From contig JALHPF010000025.1 of assembly GCA_022842595.1 (NCBI GenBank), positions 1 through 64,000 on the forward strand: 64,000 nucleotides of DNA, written 5' to 3'. A program made the translations under genes and the position numbers. Of this stretch, positions 35,441 through 45,294 are shown one piece after another (the first letter of the stretch is position 1; each line of letters opens with the position of its first letter). Under the pieces are notes generated by a model, which worked only from the letters and a program-made list of their open reading frames with translations, did no database searches and had not been told where the DNA came from. The stretch comes from Rubrivivax sp. (GTDB taxonomy: Bacteria > Pseudomonadota > Gammaproteobacteria > Burkholderiales > Burkholderiaceae_C).

Positions 35441-38400
35441 TCAGTTGGGCAAGGGTGCCACGAATGGCCGGGGAGCCGGCGGCCGCGGCGGCAAGGGCCG
35501 CGGCTGTTCGGCCAGGCGGCGCTGCAGGTGGTCGACGGCGGCGTCGAGCTGCGCGTCGCCGCCGGCGGCCGTGGCGCGCGGCGGGTTGTCGACCTCGATG
35601 TCGGGCTCGACGCCGCGGCCTTCGATGATCCAGCCGTCGCCGGCGACGAACTGGCCGGTCTCGGCGGCGCGCATCAGGCCGCCGTCGGCCAGCCGGTTGC
35701 TGTCGCTCAGCCACACACCCGCGCCGGCCGTGCGCCGGCCGATGAGCGCGCCCAGACCCAGGCGCTTCACGCCTTCGGCGAAGGTCTCGCCGTCGGAATA
35801 GGTGTTCTCGTCGACGAGCACGGCCAGGTGGCCGCGAAAGCTCTGCTGCATGTTGCCCACCGGCGGCGCGCCTTCCGGGAAGCGCCGGTGCCAGAAGGCC
35901 CAGGTGCGGCGCAGCAGCTTTTCGATGATCCAGCTGTCGATGCTGCCGCCGTTGTTGCCACGCACGTCGATGACGAGCGCTTCGCGGTCGAGCTGGGCGT
36001 AGAACTCGCGGGCGAAGGTGGCGATGTCGCCACCGCCCATCGCACGCAGGCGCAGGTAGCCCACGCGGCCCTGGCTGCGCGCCGCCGCGCGTTCGCGGTT
36101 GCCGGCTTCCCAGTCACCCGTGCGCAGCTGGGTTTCACGCTGTGCGGCCACGGGTTGCAGCACGACGCGGCGTTCGGCCGCGCCGGCGCGGGCCGGCTTC
36201 ACCACCAGCAGCACCTGGCGGCCGGCCTGGCCGCGCAGCAGTTCGGCCAGGTCGGCCAGGTTCGCCAACGAGCGGCCGTTCAGCTGCGTGATGACGTCGC
36301 CCGGCTGCACGCCCACGGCCACCAAGGGCGAGGCTTCGGACGGCAGCTCGGGGTCGCTGCGGTAGATATGCTCGACGCGGAAGCCTTCGGCCACACGCTG
36401 CAGACGCGCGCCCAGGCCGGCGCTGACGATGTCGTCGGGGCCGCGGCGCAGGTCGCTGGTGAAGACCTGGCTGTGCAGCAGGCTCAGCTCGTTCACCATC
36501 TGCGCCAGCAGTTCGTTGAGCTCGCCGCGCTCGGCCACGCGTGGCAGCAGCGTGGCGTACTGGCGGCGCTTGGCGGCCCAGTCGACGCCATGCATGCCGG
36601 CGTCGAAGAAGTGGTCGCGGTGCAGCCGCCAGGCGTCGTTGAACATCTGCCGCCACTCGGCGGCGGGCTCGGTGGCCAGCGGTGCATCGGCCCAGCGCAC
36701 CTGGCTGCGCGCCAGCACCGCGACGTCGGCCGGGGCCTTGGCGGCGGCGTCCAGCAGCTGCACGTCGCCCGGCTGCGGGCCGCTGGCGGCGCGACGCTGC
36801 AGCAGCAGGCGCTTGCCGTCGGGGCTGAGGTCGAAGTCCTGCACGTCGGCCGCGAACAGCTCGGGCGGTGTGCCCAGGTTGTCGATGGCCACGGTGCGCA
36901 GGCTGGTGCGGCGTTCGGGCGTGCTGTCGGCTTCCAGCAGATACAGGCGCTTGCCGTCGCTGCGCAGCCGCGTGAAGTTGGCGCCGGGCAAGGGCACTTC
37001 GAACAGGCGCGTGGCCAGGCCTTCGAGCTGGATCGGCGGCACCTTGGGGGCGGGTGCCGGTTTGGCGGCAGGCTTCGCCGGGGCCGGGGCGGGCGCGCTG
37101 GCGGCCGAAGGCGCCGATGCTGCCGCGGCAGCCGCGGCCGCACCTGCAGCAGGCGGCTCGGGAGTGGCTGGCTGCAGCTCGTCGGCCGGCAGGAAGGGCC
37201 AGCGTTGGCCGTCCTGCAGGGCCAGCGCATAGACGCGCGTGCGCCGGTCGAAGTAGGGCCCGAGGTTGCGGTCACCCCAGGGTGAACCGTTCAGCGACGC
37301 GAAGTGCCGGTCCGACAGGAAGTACAGCCAGCGCCCGTCGGGCGTGAACGCCGGGGAAGTGCTGTCGTAACGGTCGCTGGTCAGCGCCAGCGTGCGCTGG
37401 CTGGCCAGCTGGTACAGGAACAGCCGGTCGCGGTTGGCATCGCCTTCGGGGCGCACGAAGACCAGGGCCTGGCTGTCGGGCGACCAGGCCAGCACCGGCG
37501 CAACGGCCGCGCCCCTGGCGCTGTCGATGAGCTGACTGTCACGCCCGCCCGTGGCTGGCAGTGCGGGCGCCAGCGGTGTCAGCCAGAGGCGGCCGGCACG
37601 GTCGCCATGCGCCAGCCAGCGGCCGTCGGGCGACGGAAACAGCGCCAGCCGGCGCGCGGTGGTGCCGCGCGTCACCTGCACCGGGCTGCCGCTGCCGTCG
37701 GCGTTGAAGCGCCAGACCTCGGTTTCCGCCAGTTCCCCTGCCGCCAGGCCGGCTGGCGCGATGTCGCACAGCGCATACACCTGCCGGCTGTCGTGGCTGA
37801 ACACGGCCTCGCGGCAGCGGGTGTCGGCCGGCACCGCCAGTTCGGCGCGGCGCAGCGGGCCCGTGCCCTGGGTGGCCACACGGCCGCGCAGGCTGAGCGC
37901 CACCCGCTGGCCATCGGGCGCCAACGTGACCGATGTCGGGAAGCTCTGGGCCCGGCCCACCCAGCGCTGGCGCTGGTGGTCGGCGTCGCCGCCGAGCGTG
38001 ATGTCGATGCGCCGCCCGGGGCTGCCTGGGGCGTCGCCGGCCAGGTCCAGCAGCCAGAGGTCGGCGCCCAGCGCATAGACCACGCGGCTGCCGTCGATGG
38101 CCGCGCTGCGCAGGTCCCAGTCGCGGTGGCGGGTGTGCTGGCGCAGGTCGCCGCCACTGGCGTCCACGCTCCACAGGTTGTTGCGGCCGTCGCGGTCGGA
38201 CACGAAGGCCACGCGCAGGCCCTGGGGCGTGGCGTAGGGCATCGGCTGGCTGCTGCCGGCGTCGGCGGGCAGCAGCGGCTGGGCTTCGGCGCTGGCGGCC
38301 AGCGCCAGGCGCCAGATACGCGGCATCTGGCCGCCGCGGTAGCCGCGCGAGTTGTCGCCGCGCAGACCGCCGCGCGTGAAGTAGAGCGTGGCGCCGTCGG

Positions 38401-38887
38401 CGCTGATGGCGCCGTCGCTGGCCTGGCCCACCGGCAGCATGCGCTGCTGGCCGGTCTGCGCGTTCAATGCAAAGAGCTGGGTGACGGGTTCGCCACGCAG
38501 CGAAGGTGCCGTCACCAGCACTTCACCGGCGGGTGTGTAGCCCAGCACCCGCGGGCTCTGGCCAGACCAGGTCAGCCGCTGCGGCAGGCCGCCAGCCAGC
38601 GGCATCTGGTAAGCCTCGGTGGCGCGCTCGTAGGACCCGGTGAATGCCAGCCAGCGGCCGTCGGGCGAGATGGCGGGGCGGGTTTCCAGGTCGGGGTGGG
38701 TGGTGATGCGCTCGGCGCGGCCACCGGCCGCAGCCACGCGCCACAGGTCGCCTTCGGCCGTGAACACCACGGTGTCGCCGCGCAGCGCCGGCGTGCGGTA
38801 GAAGCCTTCACGCGCAGCCGCCGGCAAAGCCACCGTGGCCAGCGACAGCAGTGCGCAGGCCGCTGCGGCCCATGTCGTCGAACTCAT
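35441..38887 (-). CDS. Tricorn-like S41 family peptidase with PD40 propeller, PDZ domain and signal peptide
   Basis: 1148 aa. A cleavable signal peptide (AAAACALLSLATVALPAAA, residues 7-25) predicts export, unlike the archaeal cytosolic tricorn core. A WD40/PD40 beta-propeller (about 40-560; repeats such as SPDGRWLAF and TPDGRWLYFLSDR) is followed by an Ala/Pro/Lys-rich linker (about 575-625). A second propeller part, a PDZ domain (about 880-940) and an S41 catalytic domain complete it. The nucleophile is Ser1031 in NTYSDGE, and DVRGNNGG is near 970. It probably degrades peptides in the periplasm. Start 38887 is the first Met giving a signal peptide. Confidence 0.87.
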   Translation of the reverse strand: MSSTTWAAAACALLSLATVALPAAAREGFYRTPALRGDTVVFTAEGDLWRVAAAGGRAERITTHPDLETRPAISPDGRWLAFTGSYERATEAYQMPLAGGLPQRLTWSGQSPRVLGYTPAGEVLVTAPSLRGEPVTQLFALNAQTGQQRMLPVGQASDGAISADGATLYFTRGGLRGDNSRGYRGGQMPRIWRLALAASAEAQPLLPADAGSSQPMPYATPQGLRVAFVSDRDGRNNLWSVDASGGDLRQHTRHRDWDLRSAAIDGSRVVYALGADLWLLDLAGDAPGSPGRRIDITLGGDADHQRQRWVGRAQSFPTSVTLAPDGQRVALSLRGRVATQGTGPLRRAELAVPADTRCREAVFSHDSRQVYALCDIAPAGLAAGELAETEVWRFNADGSGSPVQVTRGTTARRLALFPSPDGRWLAHGDRAGRLWLTPLAPALPATGGRDSQLIDSARGAAVAPVLAWSPDSQALVFVRPEGDANRDRLFLYQLASQRTLALTSDRYDSTSPAFTPDGRWLYFLSDRHFASLNGSPWGDRNLGPYFDRRTRVYALALQDGQRWPFLPADELQPATPEPPAAGAAAAAAAASAPSAASAPAPAPAKPAAKPAPAPKVPPIQLEGLATRLFEVPLPGANFTRLRSDGKRLYLLEADSTPERRTSLRTVAIDNLGTPPELFAADVQDFDLSPDGKRLLLQRRAASGPQPGDVQLLDAAAKAPADVAVLARSQVRWADAPLATEPAAEWRQMFNDAWRLHRDHFFDAGMHGVDWAAKRRQYATLLPRVAERGELNELLAQMVNELSLLHSQVFTSDLRRGPDDIVSAGLGARLQRVAEGFRVEHIYRSDPELPSEASPLVAVGVQPGDVITQLNGRSLANLADLAELLRGQAGRQVLLVVKPARAGAAERRVVLQPVAAQRETQLRTGDWEAGNRERAAARSQGRVGYLRLRAMGGGDIATFAREFYAQLDREALVIDVRGNNGGSIDSWIIEKLLRRTWAFWHRRFPEGAPPVGNMQQSFRGHLAVLVDENTYSDGETFAEGVKRLGLGALIGRRTAGAGVWLSDSNRLADGGLMRAAETGQFVAGDGWIIEGRGVEPDIEVDNPPRATAAGGDAQLDAAVDHLQRRLAEQPRPLPPRPPAPRPFVAPLPN

Positions 38888-38919
38888 GTGAAAGCCTTGT
38901 GGGAGTGGCGGGCGGCGCT

Positions 38920-39408
38920 TCAGCTGGCACGCGTGGCCGCACGCGTCACGAGCACGGTGCCGCGCCCCACCACGCAGGGCCGCCCGGCGACGCTGGCGGT
39001 GCCGTCGAGGTGACCGATGAAGCCGCCGCGCTTGCTGTTTCGTTCGATATCGCTGACGCGCCACTGGATGGCGATGTCCTGCTCGGCGAACACCGGCGCG
39101 CGGAAGGCGAAGTTGAAGTTCAGGCACAGCACCTCGCGCGCGACGCCATCGTCGCGGCGGCTGAAGTGCGTGGCCACCACGCCCATCATCTGGCTGGCCG
39201 TCTGCTGGCCGCTGGCGATGATCTCGCCGAAGCTGGCACGTTCTGCTGCCTGCCGGTCGTGGTGCAGCGGGTTGGCGTCGCCGGTCAGCCGCGCGAACTG
39301 CACGATCTGTTCGCGCGTGTAGCGCACCTGGGCCAGGAAAGATTCACCCGGGCGGATGAGCGGTGTGTCGGGAATGTCTTCTGCGAGCATAGGCATGAGG
39401 TTGACCAT
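38920..39408 (-). CDS. MaoC-like hot-dog domain protein
   Basis: 162 aa with the MaoC/hydratase-2 pattern: ARLTGDANPLHHD (hydratase motif with Asp and His, about 41-53) and FGEIIASGQQTASQMMG. It may hydrate an enoyl-CoA or act as a related acyl-CoA enzyme. Starts further in (Met5 or Met7) are possible. It sits just upstream of the tricorn-like peptidase and 63 nt after the LysE gene on the same strand. Confidence 0.85.
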   Translation of the reverse strand: MVNLMPMLAEDIPDTPLIRPGESFLAQVRYTREQIVQFARLTGDANPLHHDRQAAERASFGEIIASGQQTASQMMGVVATHFSRRDDGVAREVLCLNFNFAFRAPVFAEQDIAIQWRVSDIERNSKRGGFIGHLDGTASVAGRPCVVGRGTVLVTRAATRAS

Positions 39409-39471
39409 CGGTACTGCTGTGGGAACCTTCGGCCAGCGCGCCAGCGCAGGGCGCGGCGGGCCAGCGAATCG

Positions 39472-40173
39472 TCAGGCGGCCACCGTCTTGCTGGCGGCCA
39501 CGCGCCAGGCCAGCACCATGAAAAGCGTTCCTCCCAGGGCATTGGCCATGCGCTGCACAGATTGTGGAGTCTGCCAGCGCCGCAGGCGCCCTGCCAACAC
39601 CACCACCATGAACAGGAAGGCGGTGCTCTGCAGCACGAACCAGGCGCCGAGCAGCAGGAAACCGACCATGCGGCTGCCACCGGCCTGCGGCAGGGAAGGC
39701 GGCAGGAAGGGCGGCAGGAACACCAGGAAGAACAAGGCCACCTTGGGGTTGAGCAGGTTCGTGAGCAGGCCGCGGCGGAACTCGGCGCGCAGGCTGGGCG
39801 ACTGGCCCGACACAGGCACTGCCGGGCTCGCAGGCACGCCGTCGACCCCCCATGACCGAGTGGCCGCGGGCTGCCAGGCCTGCCGCCAGAGGCCAAAGCC
39901 CAGCCACGCCAGGTAGGCCGCGCCGGCCCACTGCAGGGCCAGCAGGCCGCCCGGCACCAGCGCCAGCCAGGTGGCCAGGCCGAACGCCGCGGCCAGTGCG
40001 TGCACCACACAACCGGCGTTGATGCCCAGCGCCGTGGCCAGGCCGGCGCGCGGGCCGTGCGCAAGGGTGCGGCTGAGTGTCAGCAGCAGGTCGACACCCG
40101 GCGTGGCGTTGAGCACCAGCACTGCGAGCGCAAACGCGGCGGCCTGGGCCGGGCCGGGCAGCAGGTCGGTCAA
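39472..40173 (-). CDS. LysE/RhtB family amino-acid exporter
   Basis: 233 aa with six hydrophobic helices. It has the family signature PGVDLLLTLSRTLAHGPRAG in the first loop, GINAGCVVHALAAAFGL, and TNLLNPKVALFFLVFLP in the middle. It exports amino acids or their analogues by proton antiport. No ATG exists near the true N-terminus, so a TTG at 40173, 10 nt after the thiolase stop, is the most likely start. The substrate cannot be inferred. Confidence 0.85.
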   Translation of the reverse strand: MTDLLPGPAQAAAFALAVLVLNATPGVDLLLTLSRTLAHGPRAGLATALGINAGCVVHALAAAFGLATWLALVPGGLLALQWAGAAYLAWLGFGLWRQAWQPAATRSWGVDGVPASPAVPVSGQSPSLRAEFRRGLLTNLLNPKVALFFLVFLPPFLPPSLPQAGGSRMVGFLLLGAWFVLQSTAFLFMVVVLAGRLRRWQTPQSVQRMANALGGTLFMVLAWRVAASKTVAA

Positions 40174-40183
40174 GCGGCGCGGC

Positions 40184-41362
40184 TCACAGCAGTTCGACGG
40201 CCAGCGCGGTCGCCTCGCCGCCGCCGATGCACAGCGCCGCCATGCCGCGCCGCTTGCCCTGCTTGCGCAATGCGCCGAGCAGCGTGACGACGATACGGGC
40301 ACCGCTGGCACCGATGGGGTGGCCCAGAGCACAGGCGCCGCCGTGCACGTTGACGATCTCGTGCGGCAGCTTGAATTCGCTCATCGCCGCCATCGTCACC
40401 GCCGCGAAGGCTTCGTTGACTTCCCACAGGTCCACCTGACCGGGCTGCCAGCCGGCCTTCTTCAGTGCCTTGTCGATGGCGCCGGCCGGCGCCGTGCTGA
40501 ACCACTCGGGCGCCTGCGCGTGAACCGCATGGGCGACGATGCGGGCGATCGGCTTCAGGCCCATCTGCGCGGCCGTGCTCTCGCGCACCATCACCAGGGC
40601 GGCGGCGCCGTCGCTGATGCTGCTGGCATTGGCCGCGGTGATGGTGCCGTCCTTCTTGAACGCGGGCTTCAGGCCCGGGATCTTGTCGAGCTTGGCCTTG
40701 AAGGGCTGCTCGTCGAACTTCACCACGGTCTCGCCGCCCCGGCCTTGAAGGGTGACGGGCGCCATTTCCCAGTCGAAGCTGCCGTCCTCGTTGGCCTGCC
40801 TGCTGCGTGTGGTGCTGGCGATGGCAAAGGCGTCCTGCGCCTCGCGCGTGAACTGGTACTTGGCCACGCATTGTTCGGCGAAGACGCCCATCGCCTTGCC
40901 CTTCTCGTAGGCATCTTCCAGCCCGTCCATGGCCATGTGGTCGAACATCTGCGCAGTGCCGTACTTCACGCCCTTGCGCGCGAACATCAGGTGCGGGGCG
41001 TTGGTCATGCTTTCCATGCCACCGGCGACCAGGGCGCTGGCGCTGCCTGCGGCCAGCATGTCGTGCGCGAACATCATGGCGCGCATGCCGCTGCCGCACA
41101 TCTTCGTCAGCGTGACGGCGCCCACGCTGTCGGGCAGGCCGGCGCGGCGCATCGCCTGGCGGGCGGGGGCCTGGCCCTGGCCGGCCATCAGGCAGTTGCC
41201 CAGCAGCACCTCGTCGAAAGCGTCGCCGGGGATGCCGGAACGTTCGACGACCGCCTTCACGGCCACGGCGCCCAGTTCCCAGGCCTGCAGGCCGGCGAAG
41301 TCGCCGAGCAAGCCGCCGATGGGCGTGCGCGCAGCAGAAACGATGACGATGGATTCAGCCAT
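40184..41362 (-). CDS. Acetyl-CoA acetyltransferase (thiolase)
   Basis: 392 aa. Nucleophilic Cys89 (TKMCGSGMR), the C-terminal His in GHPIGASGAR and the second Cys in CIGGGEA are all present, the full thiolase set. Biosynthetic-type (AtoB/PhaA) by length. It interconverts acetoacetyl-CoA and two acetyl-CoA. It would use acetoacetate from HMG-CoA lyase after activation. The neighbouring aceK links the same acetyl-CoA pool to the glyoxylate bypass. Confidence 0.92.
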   Translation of the reverse strand: MAESIVIVSAARTPIGGLLGDFAGLQAWELGAVAVKAVVERSGIPGDAFDEVLLGNCLMAGQGQAPARQAMRRAGLPDSVGAVTLTKMCGSGMRAMMFAHDMLAAGSASALVAGGMESMTNAPHLMFARKGVKYGTAQMFDHMAMDGLEDAYEKGKAMGVFAEQCVAKYQFTREAQDAFAIASTTRSRQANEDGSFDWEMAPVTLQGRGGETVVKFDEQPFKAKLDKIPGLKPAFKKDGTITAANASSISDGAAALVMVRESTAAQMGLKPIARIVAHAVHAQAPEWFSTAPAGAIDKALKKAGWQPGQVDLWEVNEAFAAVTMAAMSEFKLPHEIVNVHGGACALGHPIGASGARIVVTLLGALRKQGKRRGMAALCIGGGEATALAVELL

Positions 41363-41394
41363 GGTGGGCTCCTTTCGGGGGTGCGGTGATCGCT

Positions 41395-43197
41395 TCAGGC
41401 AGCACGGCCTGCCAGCCTGCGCTGGTTGATGAAGCGCTTGTGGGGTTCGTAGGGAAAGACATCGTGCACGTGGCCGGCGGCGATGCGTTCCTTGTGGCTC
41501 TGCCAGAAGCCGGCGTCAAGCAGGTCGGCATGGTGGGCCATGAAGGTTTCGCGCACCTGCGGATTGCCCAGCAGGAAGGGGCCGAAGGTTTCCGGGAACA
41601 CGTCTTTCGGGCCCACCGAATACCAGACCTCACCGCTCATCTCGTCTTCCTCGTTGCGTGGCGTGGGCACGCGGCGGAAGTTGCAGTCGGTGATGTATTC
41701 GATCTCGTCGTAGTCGTAGAACACCACCTTGCCATGGCGGGTGACGCCGAAGTTCTTCCACAGCATGTCGCCGGGGAAGATGTTGGCGGCCACCAGGTCC
41801 TTGATGGCGTTGCCGTATTCCTGCACCGCATGGGCCATCTGCTCGGGCGTGGCTTCCTGCAGGTACATGTTCAGCGGGATCATGCGCCGCTCGATGTAGA
41901 GGTGCTTGATGAGGATCATCTCGGCGCCGTCCTGGGTGCCGAATTCCAGCAGGCTGGGGCAGAACTTCTGCAGCTCGGCGATGAGCTCATCCTCGAAACG
42001 GTGGCGCGGGAAGGCCACCGTGCTGTATTCCAGCGTGTCGGCCATGCGGCCCACGCGGTCGTGCTGCTTCACCAGCAGGTACTTGCCCTTGATCTGCTCG
42101 CGCGTGGTGTCCTTCGGCGGCGGGTAGAAGTCCTTGATCACCTTGAACACGTACGGGAACGAGGGCAGGTCGAACACCAGCATCACCATGCCCTTGATGC
42201 CGGGCGCGATGCGGAACTTGTCCGACGAATGGCGCAGGTGGGCCAGGAAGTCGCGGTAGAACAGGTTCTTGCCGTGCTTCTGCAGGCCCAGGCTGTTGTA
42301 GAGCTCGGCGCGCGGCTTGCGCGGCATCAGGCTGCGCAGGAACTGCACCGTGGCCGACGGGATTTCCATGTCGACCATGAAGTAGGCACGGGCGTAGCTG
42401 AAGATCATCAGCAGCTCGTCCTCGCCGAACAGTGCGGCGTCGATGGCCAGGGGGCCAGGGCCGGCGCGGCCCGCCTGCTCGACATGCACGATGGGCAGCG
42501 CAAACGGCGTCTCGGTGAAGCCGTTGATGATCTTGCCGACCACGTAGGCGCCCTTGTTCCGGTAGAAAAGGCTCGACAGCACCTGGATCTGGAAGTTGGG
42601 GCGCGGCCTGAAGCCGCCAAGCTCGGCGCCCATCGCCTCGACCACCTGGGCCACGTCGCGGTCCAGGTCCTCGAACGGCAGCGCCAGCTGGAAATTGTTG
42701 ACCAGGCGCAGCCAGGTCTCGTGCAGGTTGGCCTGGCTCGGGTAGTAGGCGCGGTAGGTGGGCATCGAGGCCGGGGCGTCGTTCTCGATGTACTCGGTGC
42801 TGACGGCAGGGCGTACGAAGATGAAGTCGTTGTTGTAATAGCTGCGGTCGAGCACCTTCGACGTGACCGAATTGAAGAAGGTCTCGGCCAGTTCAGGCTG
42901 GTGGTGGTTCGTCAGCAGGCCGATGTAGTGCAGCTTGGCCTGCTGCCAGCTGTCCTGCGAAAGCTCGGCCACCTTGAATTCGGTGCGCAGGCGTTCCACG
43001 GCCTCGTTCACGCGCAGGTCGTAGAAGTCGATGCGGGCGCGCTGCGCCGTCTGTTGGCCGGCCCAGTCGGCGGCTTCGAAGCGCTGCTTGGCGGCGGCGC
43101 TGGTGGCGCGGAACAGGCGGTAATGGCGGTCGAAGCCGTCGCGCAGGGCCTGCGCGATGTCGAAGGCGCGGCTGTCGGTCAGGCGGTTCGGGAACAT
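41395..43197 (-). CDS. aceK: Isocitrate dehydrogenase kinase/phosphatase
   Basis: 600 aa, the family length. Conserved blocks recognised include [57 protein letters not shown], and the terminal region with VFPEVFGPF-like sequence ([11 protein letters not shown]). AceK reversibly phosphorylates isocitrate dehydrogenase. This diverts isocitrate into the glyoxylate bypass when cells grow on acetate or on compounds that yield acetyl-CoA. Isocitrate lyase is not in this window. The gene starts 7 nt after the carbonic anhydrase stop, so the two are co-transcribed. Confidence 0.95.
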   Translation of the reverse strand: MFPNRLTDSRAFDIAQALRDGFDRHYRLFRATSAAAKQRFEAADWAGQQTAQRARIDFYDLRVNEAVERLRTEFKVAELSQDSWQQAKLHYIGLLTNHHQPELAETFFNSVTSKVLDRSYYNNDFIFVRPAVSTEYIENDAPASMPTYRAYYPSQANLHETWLRLVNNFQLALPFEDLDRDVAQVVEAMGAELGGFRPRPNFQIQVLSSLFYRNKGAYVVGKIINGFTETPFALPIVHVEQAGRAGPGPLAIDAALFGEDELLMIFSYARAYFMVDMEIPSATVQFLRSLMPRKPRAELYNSLGLQKHGKNLFYRDFLAHLRHSSDKFRIAPGIKGMVMLVFDLPSFPYVFKVIKDFYPPPKDTTREQIKGKYLLVKQHDRVGRMADTLEYSTVAFPRHRFEDELIAELQKFCPSLLEFGTQDGAEMILIKHLYIERRMIPLNMYLQEATPEQMAHAVQEYGNAIKDLVAANIFPGDMLWKNFGVTRHGKVVFYDYDEIEYITDCNFRRVPTPRNEEDEMSGEVWYSVGPKDVFPETFGPFLLGNPQVRETFMAHHADLLDAGFWQSHKERIAAGHVHDVFPYEPHKRFINQRRLAGRAA

Positions 43198-43204
43198 CGG
43201 AGCC

Positions 43205-43897
43205 TCAGGCGCTGACGCTGACGCCGCGCTCGATGTGCTGACCGTGGCGTGCGTGGATGCCGGCCAGCGCCACCTGGTACGCGGGTTCCACGTCGCCCCA
43301 GCTCGCCACCGTCATCTTCAGGTCCTCCAGCAGACCATTGTGCAAGCCGTAGACCCAGCCATGCACCACCACTGTCTGCCTGCGCGACCAGGCGTCCTGC
43401 AGCACGGTGGTCTGGCAGACGTTGTAGGCCTGCTCCAGCACGTTCAGTTCGCACAGCGCCTTCATGCGGGTCTCGTCGTCGGCCAGGGTATCGAGGAAGG
43501 GTCGGTGCTGGTTGCGCACGTCGGTCACGTGGCGCAGCCAGTTGTCGGCGATGCCGATGCGCAGGTCGAGCAGCGCAGCTCGCACGCCGCCGCAGCCGAA
43601 ATGGCCGACCACCATCACATGCCGTACCTTCAGGGCGTCGACGGCGAACTGCATCACCGACAGCGCATTCAGGTCGCCATGCGCCACCACGTTGGCGACA
43701 TTGCGGTGAACGAACACATCGCCCGGCAGCAGACCCAGGATCTCGTTGGCAGGCACGCGGCTGTCGCTGCAGCCGATCCACAGGTATTGCGGTGTCTGCT
43801 GGCTGAGCAGGCGTGTGAAGAAGCCCGGGTCGCGGGCTTCGGTGGCGGCGGCCCAGCGGCGATTGCCTTCGAAGAGTTCGGTGAGGGCGTGGCTCAT
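43205..43897 (-). CDS. can: Beta-class carbonic anhydrase
   Basis: 230 aa. Zinc ligands are visible in CSDSR (Cys43, Asp45), and [14 protein letters not shown] supplies the His and the second Cys (about 100-107). It also has the RNVAN motif. It hydrates CO2 to bicarbonate, which is the substrate of the biotin carboxylase in this same block. The gene is upstream of aceK (7-nt gap) and divergent from the GAF-domain gene with only 63 nt between the start codons, so the promoters overlap. Confidence 0.93.
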   Translation of the reverse strand: MSHALTELFEGNRRWAAATEARDPGFFTRLLSQQTPQYLWIGCSDSRVPANEILGLLPGDVFVHRNVANVVAHGDLNALSVMQFAVDALKVRHVMVVGHFGCGGVRAALLDLRIGIADNWLRHVTDVRNQHRPFLDTLADDETRMKALCELNVLEQAYNVCQTTVLQDAWSRRQTVVVHGWVYGLHNGLLEDLKMTVASWGDVEPAYQVALAGIHARHGQHIERGVSVSA

Positions 43898-43960
43898 GGG
43901 CGTTTGATTCGGCGGCAGACCATCAGTTTACGGCCCACCTGCACGCATAAACTGCAACCA

Positions 43961-44452
43961 ATGAGACCCGACCCCGACCGGCTGGCCGCGCTGCGCCGCC
44001 TGATGATCCTGGACTCGCAGCCCGAAAAGGCCTACGAGGACATCACCCGGCTGCTGGCCACCACGCTGGCCGTGCCGATCAGCATGGTCAGCCTGCTGGA
44101 CGAAGACCGCGACTGGTTCAAGGCCTGCGTGGGCCTGCCGTTGCAGCAGTCGCCGGCGTCGACCTCCTTCTGCGAGGCCTTCTTCGACATCGGCGAAGAG
44201 CTCATCCTCGTCGAGGACACCCTGCTCGACGAGCGCTTCAAGACGCACCCGCTGGTCCTGGGCGCGCCGCACATCCGCTTCTATGCGGCGGCACGGCTGG
44301 TGGTCGATGGGCAGACCGTGGGCACGCTGTGCGCCTACGACACGCAGCCGCGCCAGCTGCAGCCCGAACAGGTGGCTGAATTGCAGACCCTGACGCGGGC
44401 GGTGGTGGCCTTGCTGAACCAGCGCGCGGCGGGCAGGGGCCCCCAGCCGTAG
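43961..44452 (+). CDS. Stand-alone GAF-domain protein
   Basis: 163 aa, essentially one GAF domain: MRPDPDRLAALRRLMILDS lead, ISMVSLLDEDRDWFKACVGL core, and VDGQTVGTLCAYDTQPR near the end. The pattern resembles GAF domains fused to GGDEF/EAL or histidine kinase outputs, but here no output domain follows. Presumably senses a small ligand or redox state and acts through a partner. It is convergent with the truncated Uma2 remnant, with 1 nt between them. Confidence 0.8.
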   Translation: MRPDPDRLAALRRLMILDSQPEKAYEDITRLLATTLAVPISMVSLLDEDRDWFKACVGLPLQQSPASTSFCEAFFDIGEELILVEDTLLDERFKTHPLVLGAPHIRFYAAARLVVDGQTVGTLCAYDTQPRQLQPEQVAELQTLTRAVVALLNQRAAGRGPQP

Positions 44453-44453
44453 A

Positions 44454-44708
44454 TCAGCCTGCAGGCATCTGCACGCCGTCGCGGGTGAAAACGGGACCTT
44501 CGACCAGCGCCGTGCCCTCGGGCAGCTGGTCGGCCAAGGCCCGGCCGATCAACAGCTGGCGAATGCCGTGGCGATTGCTGGCGGGACTCATCTCGATCAC
44601 CCCCATGCCATTGAGTTCGAGCTTGCCGCCCAGGTCATGCCAGCGCGGGTCGTTGCAAAGCTCGGCCCAGCGCAATGCCAAGGCTTCGTGCGGGGTGACA
44701 TGTCCCAT
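44454..44708 (-). pseudogene. Truncated Uma2/DUF820-family nuclease-like gene
   Basis: 84 codons with the DUF820 N-terminal pattern: ELNGMGVIEMSPASNRHG, then GTALVEGPVFTRDGVQMP. The family normally has about 180-200 residues and a restriction-endonuclease-like core whose catalytic Asp/Glu/Lys lie after this point. This frame stops straight after MPAG, and no continuation is seen in other frames before the convergent GAF gene. It is likely a 3'-truncated remnant. Uma2 genes are commonly mobile and often degraded. Function is probably lost. Confidence 0.7.
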
Positions 44709-44742
44709 TGCGGCACCTCCAATCAGACTTCTGGCCGCCAGA

Positions 44743-45294
44743 CTACCCCAACGACGGCGCGCCCTGCTCCTGGTAGGCCGCCCAGATCACCCGGTCGATC
44801 ACACGCCCGGCCTTGAAGGCCGACAGCCGTTGCGTGCCCTCGTTGACGAAGCCGTTCTTCTGCAGCACCCGCATCGACGCGCCATTGCCCGCATGCACCG
44901 GCGCAAACACCCGCGTGACGTCGGGCAGCGCGAGCGCCAGCCTGTGCAAGGCAGCGACCACGGCCGTGCCCACGCCATGGCCCCAGACGGGTGGCGCCAG
45001 GAAGTAGCCGATCTCGACATTGCAGCGCAGGAAGCCGCTGCCCGGGTGGTAACCGGCACCGCCCACCGCCACGCCGTCCCGGCTGATGGCGCAGTTTTCG
45101 CCGCCGAATTCCAGGTGCCCGCGTTCCACCCAGTGCCGGGCAACGTCCGGCGTGTAGGGCTTGGGGAAGGAGTCGCTCATCCAGCGCCACACCCGGTCGT
45201 CGCCGGCCACCTGGGCCAGGGCCAGGGCATCGTCCTCCTGCCAGGCGCGCAAGCTGAAGCCGGGCAGGCCGAGCGACACGGTGGGAAAGCTCAC
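44743..45294 (-). CDS. GNAT family N-acetyltransferase (RimJ/RimL type)
   Basis: 183 aa. Shows the acetyl-CoA-binding loop in [18 protein letters not shown] and the later [18 protein letters not shown] typical of RimJ/RimL-like acetyltransferases. Target amine unknown. Its GTG start at 45294 overlaps the liuA stop (GTGA), so it is translationally coupled to isovaleryl-CoA dehydrogenase. No Met exists near the true N-terminus, which supports the GTG. Confidence 0.8.
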   Translation of the reverse strand: MSFPTVSLGLPGFSLRAWQEDDALALAQVAGDDRVWRWMSDSFPKPYTPDVARHWVERGHLEFGGENCAISRDGVAVGGAGYHPGSGFLRCNVEIGYFLAPPVWGHGVGTAVVAALHRLALALPDVTRVFAPVHAGNGASMRVLQKNGFVNEGTQRLSAFKAGRVIDRVIWAAYQEQGAPSLG

